Assembly: GCA_016124935.1 (NCBI GenBank)
Contig: WGMS01000030.1
Span: 52,208 to 116,207, forward strand
Direction of reading: 5' to 3'
Source: a bacterium
Lineage (GTDB): Bacteria; Cyanobacteriota; Vampirovibrionia; Obscuribacterales; Obscuribacteraceae
DNA length: 64,000 bases
Part shown: piece after piece, positions 1-6,877 of the stretch
Position numbering within the stretch: the stretch's first letter is position 1
Layout: each line of letters starts with the position of its first letter
Notes under the pieces: generated by a model
Seen by the model: the letters and a program-made list of their open reading frames with translations, nothing else
Told to the model about the DNA's origin: nothing
Databases searched by the model: none
Position numbers and translations under genes: made by a program

Positions 1-1449
1 GAGTACAAGCACATCCGGTACGGCTTTGAGTATAAAGGCCAGCTCCAGACGGGTGCGCTCCCCTTCGCTGAGCAGATCGATGGATTGACTGAGAGTAGCC
101 CCGGTAAGCCTGATACGACTGAGATATCTGCGAATCTCGGCTTCGCTGCCCCAGTCGGCAAAAAGGCTAAGTACGGTGGACTTCGCTACGCAATCAAATT
201 CGAAATCGTATTCGCATCTCCCCTGGCTGAGTTGGCCGAATCGAAGATGAGGATTTCGATGAAGCTCTCCGGACAGAGGAGGAATCCGGCCCATTATCGT
301 ATTGACCAGACTGGACTTGCCCACCCCGTTATCCCCAACCAGAGCAACCCTTTCGCCATAGCTGAATTCGAAAGCAGCGGACTCGATCAAAACCCGGTCG
401 GCATTGAAACCCACATTGAGCCGCCGGGCTACCACGGCCATGCTCTGCCGGTGGGGACGCTTCGCGACACCGAGCTCGAAACAGGGCGCGGCCGGCTCCC
501 GGGGCCAGCTGGAGACTTTGCTCTCTAGTATTTTGCCCAGAAGACACTCCCGGGCTTTTGCCTTAGCCGCCACCTTTTTGCTGCGACCCCGAATGTAATC
601 GTTAGTGGTGGCACGTTCGACCCGGGAGGCTTGCTCTTTTGTCTTTCTGATATCCTCGGCAAGTCTCTCTATAAGCCGCTTTTCGACCTCCTGTTTGGCT
701 GCGTTGCGAACCTTCTCCACTTCCCGGGCTGCCATAGCCCAGCTGTAATTGCCCTGATAAGAACGCACAGACCGGCTGAATGGCTCCAGCACAAAAGTGC
801 GAAAACAGATCCTGTCTAAAAACTCCCTGTCATGAGAGACGATCAAAAAAGTCTCGTCGCAACCATTGATAAAGTCGATAAGCCATTCCCGACTTCTACC
901 ATCGAGATTATTGGTAGGTTCATCCAATAGCGCAAGTCGATAGCGTTTCGAAGTCAAAGAACAAAGGGCTGCCTTTAATCTCTCGCCGCCGCTCAACTGG
1001 CTTGATTCAATAACCTCCGGGTCGATTGATAGGCCATCGAGCCCAAGAAGAGACAGCTCTTTATCGATTGTCGCCAGATGCCCCCAGCCTCCATGGCTTT
1101 CGAATTCATCGAAAGCCCTTTCATAGTCTGCATCTAAACAACGGCTGGCTGCGATCATCTTCTCTCTGGCGGCGTGCCATTGCGGAGCGGCCAGGGCAAG
1201 AAGACTTCGCCTTGCGAAATAACTGTCCCGACAATCTATATAAACCATCTCCACCGGCGCAGGTCCCAGGATAGTCCCCTGAACAGTATGCCTTTCCAGC
1301 TTACCGGAAATAAGCTTGAGCAAAGTGGATTTGCCGGAGCCGTTTGGTCCGACAACACCGACACGTTCTCCGGCTTCGACCTTTAGAGAGACATCTTCGA
1401 AAAGCTTCTTGCTATCGAAGGAAAAACTGAGTTTGTGTAATTCGAGCAT
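1..1449 (-). CDS. ABC-F family ATPase (partial, C-terminus beyond window)
   Basis: Cytosolic, soluble twin-ATPase protein with no membrane segments. ABC-F proteins act on the ribosome, as translation factors or by protecting it from antibiotics. Visible in 483 codons: Walker A GPNGSGKS (residues 34-41), signature LSGGE, Walker B LLDEPTNNLD, a charged helical linker, then a second Walker A GDNGVGKS and a second signature reading LSEGE rather than LSGGE. The reading frame is open to the window edge, where the second Walker B begins (PDVLVL). The ATG at 1449 is chosen because GGGAGG lies 7 nt upstream. It has its own promoter and a leader of about 295 nt, which suggests regulated expression. Resistance versus housekeeping role cannot be told from this sequence. 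Confidence 0.93.
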   Translation of the reverse strand, partial: MLELHKLSFSFDSKKLFEDVSLKVEAGERVGVVGPNGSGKSTLLKLISGKLERHTVQGTILGPAPVEMVYIDCRDSYFARRSLLALAAPQWHAAREKMIAASRCLDADYERAFDEFESHGGWGHLATIDKELSLLGLDGLSIDPEVIESSQLSGGERLKAALCSLTSKRYRLALLDEPTNNLDGRSREWLIDFINGCDETFLIVSHDREFLDRICFRTFVLEPFSRSVRSYQGNYSWAMAAREVEKVRNAAKQEVEKRLIERLAEDIRKTKEQASRVERATTNDYIRGRSKKVAAKAKARECLLGKILESKVSSWPREPAAPCFELGVAKRPHRQSMAVVARRLNVGFNADRVLIESAAFEFSYGERVALVGDNGVGKSSLVNTIMGRIPPLSGELHRNPHLRFGQLSQGRCEYDFEFDCVAKSTVLSLFADWGSEAEIRRYLSRIRLTGATLSQSIDLLSEGERTRLELAFILKAVPDVLVL

Positions 1450-1745
1450 ACAAAAACCTCCCGCTCTCGCGCCGCCGAAACCAGGCGATGCGAAAGCATG
1501 CAAATGAAGCCGCACCATATGCGGCATCAGCCCTGCATTTCAGGGACCGCCCCTGACGCCCCAAAAGAGCGTCAAAGCCTGAAACACAGACAAAAGCTAT
1601 GATCTATCCAAATGCTTATAGAGAAATATTCATTTCAATACCACCGGTTTTAAATCAGATGAGAAGCGCAATTCCTGAGCTACGCGATTTTCACTGGCGT
1701 GTACCTTCTTTTTTGCTCCACAAAGGGAGGGTGGTTATCTCTTAG
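1450..1745 (-). promoter_or_regulatory. Long structured 5' leader of the ABC-F gene with a possible 5-codon leader peptide
   Basis: No gene of normal size lies here. In transcription order it holds a CCCTCCC stretch near the 5' end (about 1735-1724) that could pair with the GGGAGG of the ABC-F ribosome site, then a mini-ORF at 1633-1616 (MNISL, stop) with GGTGG 7 nt upstream, then three hairpins: GACGC/GCGTC (1573-1555), CCCTG/CAGGG (1545-1531) and GCCGC/GCGGC (1525-1509). None is followed by a clear T-run, so classical terminator attenuation is not shown. ABC-F resistance genes are known to be controlled by leader peptides; that this one is so controlled is inference. Confidence 0.5.
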
Positions 1746-1751
1746 AACAGA

Positions 1752-1781
1752 ACTATAACCCGGAAGAATCTATTTTGTCAA
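1752..1781 (-). promoter_or_regulatory. Sigma70-type promoter for the ABC-F gene
   Basis: On the minus strand TTGACA (1781-1776) and TATAGT (1757-1752) are separated by 18 nt. The expected transcription start is near 1745, about 295 nt ahead of the ABC-F start codon. It lies directly behind the mobA stop codon, so the ABC-F gene is probably its own transcription unit. Confidence 0.75.
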
Positions 1782-1786
1782 AAGCC

Positions 1787-2485
1787 TTAAGTGTCGGACT
1801 CGGAGTCGGAATCGAAATCAGAATCAGAAACCGAACCATGGGGAAGCATCGCTCCGGCTTTAGTGATCAACCTCGAATAATCTTTGGGCGTATTCACATT
1901 GAAATAAGCCGGTAACTCGCCAGTACCCTTGACCCTGTGGGTGGTGCAAGAGAGCTCCCCGAGCATGTCTTTGACACTGAGCGTACCAGCGAAAAGAGAT
2001 TCTTCTAGAGGCTTTATACAATTCTTCGAATAGAACCCTAACAAAGGCTCGATGCCATTGTCATGCGATACCACCACCACATCGCGCTCGTGACGCATGG
2101 CAGCCAGGGGCAGAATCAGCGACTCGGTCACCAGGGGCATGTCGCAGGCAATCACGAAAACATGGGGATATCTTGCCACCAGCAATCCGGAAAGAATGCC
2201 GCCCATGGGACCGCGATATGGGAGAATGTCTTTGACCACATCCATACCAAGGTCCTCGAAAGCCTCCGGTTCGTTGGAGACCAGAAGGGTCTCGCGAAAG
2301 AGTCCGCCGATACTGTCTATAACATGGGAGATCATGGTGCTGCCCTCGTAGGGCAAGAAGGCTTTCGGTCGCCCCATTCGCTTAGAGCGTCCGCCACAGA
2401 GGATAAGGGCGGTCACCGGCAGCGGAACAGCATCGGGATTGCCTATCTCCTCTTCCTTCTCCAGATCGTCATGGGCATTGATCAT
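1787..2485 (-). CDS. mobA: Molybdenum cofactor guanylyltransferase MobA
   Basis: Transfers GMP from GTP to molybdopterin to make the bis-MGD cofactor, in the cytosol. The nucleotide-binding motif is LILCGGRSKRMGRPKA at residues 27-42, with Cys in place of the usual Ala before GG. A DMPL motif marks the metal-binding Asp. The 232-aa length fits the family plus a short N-terminal extension. The ATG at 2485 is preferred because AGGTGA lies 8 nt upstream; longer in-frame versions would run through the enoyl-CoA hydratase gene. The C-terminus is a low-complexity Ser/Asp tail (SDSDFDSDSESDT) encoded by a hexanucleotide-like repeat. It is last in the leucine-degradation-like run, 22 nt behind the hydratase. 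No other molybdopterin gene is in the window. Confidence 0.88.
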   Translation of the reverse strand: MINAHDDLEKEEEIGNPDAVPLPVTALILCGGRSKRMGRPKAFLPYEGSTMISHVIDSIGGLFRETLLVSNEPEAFEDLGMDVVKDILPYRGPMGGILSGLLVARYPHVFVIACDMPLVTESLILPLAAMRHERDVVVVSHDNGIEPLLGFYSKNCIKPLEESLFAGTLSVKDMLGELSCTTHRVKGTGELPAYFNVNTPKDYSRLITKAGAMLPHGSVSDSDFDSDSESDT

Positions 2486-2507
2486 GTCTAATATCACCTG
2501 AAACCAC

Positions 2508-3341
2508 CTACTCTCCCGTGTATTCGGGGGAACGCTTCTCCGCAAAAGCAGCAAGACCTTCCAGACGGTCCTTTGTGTTGAGAAGCTGGATATAGGCTTT
2601 GGTTTCCAGAGCCAGACCGGCTTCAAGATCTCGATCATAACCTTTGTCAATCGCCTCTTTGGCGCGCTGCAGAGAAAGCGGCGCAGCCTGGGCTATCTCT
2701 CTGGCCCATTCTCTGACCGCCTCTAGCAAGTCTTTCACAAAGCCGTCTTCCATGCTCTCGTTCACCTGGCTCTCGACCACACGATGAATCAATCCTATCG
2801 ACTTACCATCCTGGGCACCGATAGGAGCAGCGGTCAAGATCATCTCTTTCGCTTTGGACTTTCCTATTAAACGAGGTAAGCGCTGGGTTCCACCGGCACC
2901 AGGGATAATACCAAGACGAACTTCTGTCAGACGTAGCTTGGCTTCGCTCATCATCACTCGGAGATCGCAGGCAAGGGCAAGTTCGGTGCCGCCGCCGAAT
3001 GCCGAGCCATTAATAGCCGCAATCACCGGCTGGGGCAGAGACTCTATGGTGCACATGGTTCTTTGAATCAGGGCGATATAGTCGAGGGTCTCTCCTTCGG
3101 TAAGAGTCTTGCGCTCGGCAAGATCCGCCCCGGCACAGAAGACCTTGGCGCCGGAGCCGATAATGGCGACCACCCGCACGGTTCTATCCGCCGCCAACTC
3201 TTCGCAAGCAGCGATAATCTCTTTGAGAACTTGCCGACTGAGGCAGTTGTGCACCTGCGGTCGGTTCAACTTGATCCAGGCAAGATGCCCTTCTCTTTCC
3301 AGAATAACGACTTTCTCTTCAGTAGCCACCGCTTTACCCAT
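2508..3341 (-). CDS. Enoyl-CoA hydratase/isomerase, probably methylglutaconyl-CoA hydratase
   Basis: Crotonase-fold enzyme that hydrates enoyl-CoA thioesters. The oxyanion-hole segment CAGADLAE, the helix AAINGSAFGGGTELALACD and the GAGGTQRLPRLIG segment with its catalytic Glu region (TEVRLGIIP) are all present in 277 aa, the normal length. Its start overlaps the end of the HMG-CoA lyase gene by 8 nt, so the two are translationally coupled. Next to a lyase and a biotin carrier the likely substrate is 3-methylglutaconyl-CoA in leucine breakdown, as in the Bacillus yng cluster. The substrate is inferred from context only. Confidence 0.88.
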   Translation of the reverse strand: MGKAVATEEKVVILEREGHLAWIKLNRPQVHNCLSRQVLKEIIAACEELAADRTVRVVAIIGSGAKVFCAGADLAERKTLTEGETLDYIALIQRTMCTIESLPQPVIAAINGSAFGGGTELALACDLRVMMSEAKLRLTEVRLGIIPGAGGTQRLPRLIGKSKAKEMILTAAPIGAQDGKSIGLIHRVVESQVNESMEDGFVKDLLEAVREWAREIAQAAPLSLQRAKEAIDKGYDRDLEAGLALETKAYIQLLNTKDRLEGLAAFAEKRSPEYTGE

Positions 3342-4317
3342 GCTCCTCTACCCTCTCCTTAACGAACCGGCCGCTGCCATCGGCGCAGGACTCCACCGCC
3401 GGACAACCTTTCTGCCGCTTTCCGAGCGCGGCTCCCAGATAACGTCCCGGCAAAGTCTTGCCCAGAAGCTCCTGGGCGAGCAGACCGGCATCCACCAACC
3501 TGTCGAGATCTATTCCGGTATCGCATCCCAGTCCATGCAGCAGATAGACCAGGTCTTCGGTGGCAAGATTGCCTGCCGCTCCCGGAGCGTAAGGACAGCC
3601 GCCCATGCCGCCTAGGCTGCTGTCATATATAGAAATTCCTGACTCGAGACCGGCAAGCACATTGACCAGGGCGGTTCCTCTGGTGTCATGAAAGTGCAGT
3701 GCCAATTTATCGAGATCGCAATGTCGCGCCACCCGCGAAATCATGTCGACAACCTGATTGGGTGTGGCTGCACCGATGGTATCACCCAGCGAAATCTCGT
3801 CTACTCCCATAGACAGAAGACGCTCGATGATTCTTGTAACCTGTTCCGGTGAGACCGTGCCTTCATAAGGACATTCGAAAACCACAGAGACATAACAACG
3901 CACCGGATAGCCGTCTCCCCTGGCCATATCACAGACTTCGGCCAGGGCGACGAAAGCTTCGTCCACCGACTTATTTATGTTCTTCTTACTGTGAGACTCG
4001 GAGGCGGACATAAACAGCGCCACCTGATCGAGACCGGCCTCTTTGAAGCGTTCATAGCCTTTCAAATTAGGCACCAGGGCGGACTTGTTTACATCCGGCA
4101 AATTGAGAGAGCCTGCCACTTCTAAAGCGTCGGCAAGCTGCGGTATCCACCTTGGCGAAACAAAGGAGCTCACCTCGATATTCTTCAATCCGGATGCCGC
4201 CAGGGCATCTATCAAGCGAACCTTGTCGGCGGTGGGAATGTTTTTTTCTTCGTTCTGAAGACCGTCCCTGGGGCCGACCTCGACTACTTTTATCTGACCT
4301 GGAAGATTCTCGAACAT
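3334..4317 (-). CDS. mvaB: Hydroxymethylglutaryl-CoA lyase
   Basis: Splits HMG-CoA into acetoacetate and acetyl-CoA, the last step of leucine catabolism. The TIM-barrel start VEVGPRDGLQNE carries the metal-binding Asp and catalytic Arg. HFHDTRG supplies metal-binding His residues, and GGMGGCPYAPGAAGN is the flexible loop with the catalytic Cys. Length 327 aa is slightly above the usual 300. It sits between the biotin carrier gene (11 nt upstream) and the hydratase (8-nt overlap), forming one operon. Assignment to HMG-CoA lyase rather than homocitrate or isopropylmalate synthase rests on the GGCPYAPGA loop. Confidence 0.93.
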   Translation of the reverse strand: MFENLPGQIKVVEVGPRDGLQNEEKNIPTADKVRLIDALAASGLKNIEVSSFVSPRWIPQLADALEVAGSLNLPDVNKSALVPNLKGYERFKEAGLDQVALFMSASESHSKKNINKSVDEAFVALAEVCDMARGDGYPVRCYVSVVFECPYEGTVSPEQVTRIIERLLSMGVDEISLGDTIGAATPNQVVDMISRVARHCDLDKLALHFHDTRGTALVNVLAGLESGISIYDSSLGGMGGCPYAPGAAGNLATEDLVYLLHGLGCDTGIDLDRLVDAGLLAQELLGKTLPGRYLGAALGKRQKGCPAVESCADGSGRFVKERVEEHG

Positions 4318-4328
4318 CCGACTCTACC

Positions 4329-4541
4329 TCAGTCAAGCACGAGCAGCAGATCGCCCTCGTTGACAAAGTCACCGCTGTTGACTTTGACCTCTTTCACCTT
4401 GCCTGCTTTGTCGGATTGCACAGGAAGCTGCATCTTCATGGATTCGAGAATCGCCACTTCCATACCGTCGGTCACATCATCTCCCGGCTTGACCAGGATC
4501 TCGAGAACAACACCAGCCATCATCGACGCAATTTCTTTCAT
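4329..4541 (-). CDS. Stand-alone biotin carboxyl carrier protein
   Basis: A 70-aa biotinyl domain whose ESMKM motif holds the lysine that is biotinylated. Such small free carriers (compare YngHB of Bacillus) serve acyl-CoA carboxylases such as methylcrotonyl-CoA carboxylase. The ATG at 4541 is chosen because it gives the usual domain boundaries and has GGAG just upstream, although the spacing of 3 nt is short. An upstream TTG at 4571 would add 10 residues. It is first in the run leading to HMG-CoA lyase and the hydratase. No biotin carboxylase or carboxyltransferase gene is next to it, so its partner enzyme must be encoded elsewhere. Confidence 0.85.
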   Translation of the reverse strand: MKEIASMMAGVVLEILVKPGDDVTDGMEVAILESMKMQLPVQSDKAGKVKEVKVNSGDFVNEGDLLLVLD

Positions 4542-4721
4542 AATCTCCGCCCACTTTCCTGTTACGGACAACTTCCAATAGTCTGCCGACGAAGGAAACG
4601 CAAATTCGCTTCCAAACCGTAGAACAGGCTCTTGATGTTAGCAGAGGATTGCTTTTTGTAAATGACGATGTTCTCAGATCCGCCCCACCTGAGACGAATT
4701 AGAGACTGTTAACCAGATTTA

Positions 4722-5849
4722 CTAGCTGAAGAGACCCCTGAGAGCGTCATTTATCTTCTTGTTGTCTTTTGGACCGCTATCCTCTTCCTCTTCTCCTTCG
4801 GGCTTCAGCGCATCGCTGATATCGAACCCGCCCGGAGCGGTTTGATTCTGCCGGAGAACAGCCTGTTGCTGAGGAGACAGTTGCTGAGCCTGGGGATGGG
4901 CAGCTTGCGGCGGCTGCATACCAGGCATCTGCGGAGGAACAGGAGGCTGCTGCCGCTGGCCTTCCATAGGGAACTGGCTGCTGGTTTCACTGGTCTCCCA
5001 GCCCATTACCTGAGGAGCGCTTCCCCAGGGGGCATCCTGATCGATTTCCGAGCCGGGGTCGGAGCCCTGACTGAAAGGGAAAAGTGATTCGGGTGGTTCT
5101 GCCGGAGGCACAGGCATGGCAGGCTGAGGCGGCTGCATCATGGCCATATTCGACATACCGGGAGGAGTCTGCATAGCATCGAAAGCGGTGGGCGGATTCG
5201 GAATACCCGGCAAAATCGGCGGAGCATTTGGATTATCCAGGGCGACCGGAGAGACATCCTGACCGACTATATTATGCTGAGGTTGATGTTGTACTTGAGG
5301 TGGAATCGGGGGCTGGATCATTTGTGGCTCGGGCTCAGGAACAGGCATTGGCACGGGTTCCAACTGGGGTTCGAACCCTGGCTCCGGCGAAATATCCGGC
5401 TCGAGCTCCAGCTCCGGCTCCGCCGGCAACCCCAGTTCCAGATCGAGATCATCATCCATCACCGAAGAGGCTTCTTCCATAATTTGAGCGGCCATGGACC
5501 TGGTATCATCGGCGACACCGTTGCCTTCAGCGACAGCGGTGGCAAAGCCGTTAGAACCTTTGGAGCTGACCGAGCCAATTGAATCTTGCACCTGGGAATC
5601 ACGATTATCTCTGATTCGGTCAGAAGACTTATCAAGAACATCAGACCAATCACCGCCTGCATAGCGATTCTTCATCATTTCGACTTTTTCTCGATCTCGG
5701 GCTACACTCTCTAGCCTTTCTCGGGATGAGACGATCCTCTCTTCCAGTTCCGAAATCTGTTTCTCGATCTCGCTAATCTCTTCTTTATTCAGCGCCTCCT
5801 TTTCCTGGAAGTCATCAAGAAGCTCTTTGATTTTTGCGATAGAACTCAT
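4722..5849 (-). CDS. Coiled-coil and Pro/Glu-rich protein of unknown function
   Basis: Not recognised. Residues 1-60 form a predicted coiled coil of Glu/Lys heptads (SEIEKQISELEERIVSSRER). A long, probably disordered region follows: acidic Pro-Glu repeats around residues 140-185, then Pro/Gln/Met-rich sequence, and an acidic end (EGEEEEDSGPKDNKK). It has no signal peptide or membrane segment, so it is presumably cytosolic, perhaps a scaffold. The start at 5849 has AGGAG about 13 nt upstream, which is far. It lies 111 nt behind the next unknown gene on the same strand. Confidence 0.7.
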   Translation of the reverse strand: MSSIAKIKELLDDFQEKEALNKEEISEIEKQISELEERIVSSRERLESVARDREKVEMMKNRYAGGDWSDVLDKSSDRIRDNRDSQVQDSIGSVSSKGSNGFATAVAEGNGVADDTRSMAAQIMEEASSVMDDDLDLELGLPAEPELELEPDISPEPGFEPQLEPVPMPVPEPEPQMIQPPIPPQVQHQPQHNIVGQDVSPVALDNPNAPPILPGIPNPPTAFDAMQTPPGMSNMAMMQPPQPAMPVPPAEPPESLFPFSQGSDPGSEIDQDAPWGSAPQVMGWETSETSSQFPMEGQRQQPPVPPQMPGMQPPQAAHPQAQQLSPQQQAVLRQNQTAPGGFDISDALKPEGEEEEDSGPKDNKKINDALRGLFS

Positions 5850-5960
5850 TTTATGAATAGTCGCTCCTGGTCTGTTTCACCTGAGATTCGGTTTGGACTA
5901 ATACCTTATCATCTAAATTGCCGTCTATGAAAGATATTTGAAATTTGAAACTTGAAATTT

Positions 5961-6743
5961 CTAGCCGTCGTTCATAGTAAGACTCTTCTTGGTCTCGTCT
6001 ACCAGCCTGGTAAAAAGCCACATGCAGAGCTGATCGAGAGTATCCACCGGCGGCTCGCTGTCTTTCATTCTCCACATCATGCCCTGCTCTGAAATCTTTA
6101 CCTGCATGACACAAAGAGGAGGATATTGCTCTTCGGCCCGGGATAGTCCCATGACAATATTGGCTGGTATCAAATACGACTCCACAGTGTCTTCGTAGCC
6201 CCTCACCACCAGAGCATAGTGCCGGGTAGTGAAACGACAACGAAAATATGTGGCTGTTTCCTCGACTTCTCTGAGGCGATTGTATCGAGTGACCTCGGTG
6301 ACATCACCGGATATAGTACCGGAAACATGCAAATCAGTACCGCCTGCAACCCGGTTGAAGTCATAGGTATAACGCTGCAAGAGTCCGTAGATTTTGTCAA
6401 TTAAGACAGCGATGCCGGTCTTGTAAACGGACTCTTTATAAATCTCCTGAAGCTTGACTCCCCGCTGGTCGGCAAGGGCTTGCATGGTGTTCTGCTTCAG
6501 TTGCGACATCCAGTCGCCATCTGCCTGGCCTTCCTGATTGTCTTCGTGATAAACGAGCACTTGCTCGGACTGGGCCACCTGCCAACCCTGGGGCATTGCG
6601 CCTTCAGGCACATATTCACCGCCATGCCCGTAAATAGACCGGTCCGCATTTTTAGGAAGTCCCTGGGCTGGAGCAGACATACGATCGATGAATTTGCGAT
6701 TGCGCCGCTTGTCATCGGCCCCTGAATCACCTTTTGGTCGCAT
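5961..6743 (-). CDS. Conserved-looking hypothetical protein
   Basis: Not recognised. 260 aa with a charged N-terminus (MRPKGDSGADDKRRNRK) and no signal peptide or membrane helix. The body reads like a compact alpha/beta domain (residues about 80-255), with strands such as ATYFRCRFTTRHYALVVRGYED and a helical C-terminus (LDQLCMWLFTRLVDE). The ATG at 6743 has AGAGG 8 nt upstream. It precedes the coiled-coil gene on the same strand and may be co-transcribed with it. It could be a divergent stress or chaperone-type domain, but nothing in the sequence proves that. Confidence 0.7.
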   Translation of the reverse strand: MRPKGDSGADDKRRNRKFIDRMSAPAQGLPKNADRSIYGHGGEYVPEGAMPQGWQVAQSEQVLVYHEDNQEGQADGDWMSQLKQNTMQALADQRGVKLQEIYKESVYKTGIAVLIDKIYGLLQRYTYDFNRVAGGTDLHVSGTISGDVTEVTRYNRLREVEETATYFRCRFTTRHYALVVRGYEDTVESYLIPANIVMGLSRAEEQYPPLCVMQVKISEQGMMWRMKDSEPPVDTLDQLCMWLFTRLVDETKKSLTMNDG

Positions 6744-6877
6744 TCCTAATGCCTCTCATTTGTGCGTGTCCCAAGCCGGAATTCTCCACTACTATTAGAC
6801 AACATACCCATTACAGTCCTTAGTTTTTCACTATAGGACGGTGGTTTAAACGTAATAGATTAAAAAATAAATGAATT

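Noticed and set aside
85..528. Plus-strand open frames across 85-1507
   Set aside because: They are shadows of the minus-strand ABC-F gene, whose Walker and signature motifs are unmistakable.
2486..2650. N-terminal extension of mobA to 2650
   Set aside because: It lies within the hydratase gene in another frame and has no family similarity; AGGTGA before the ATG at 2485 decides the start.
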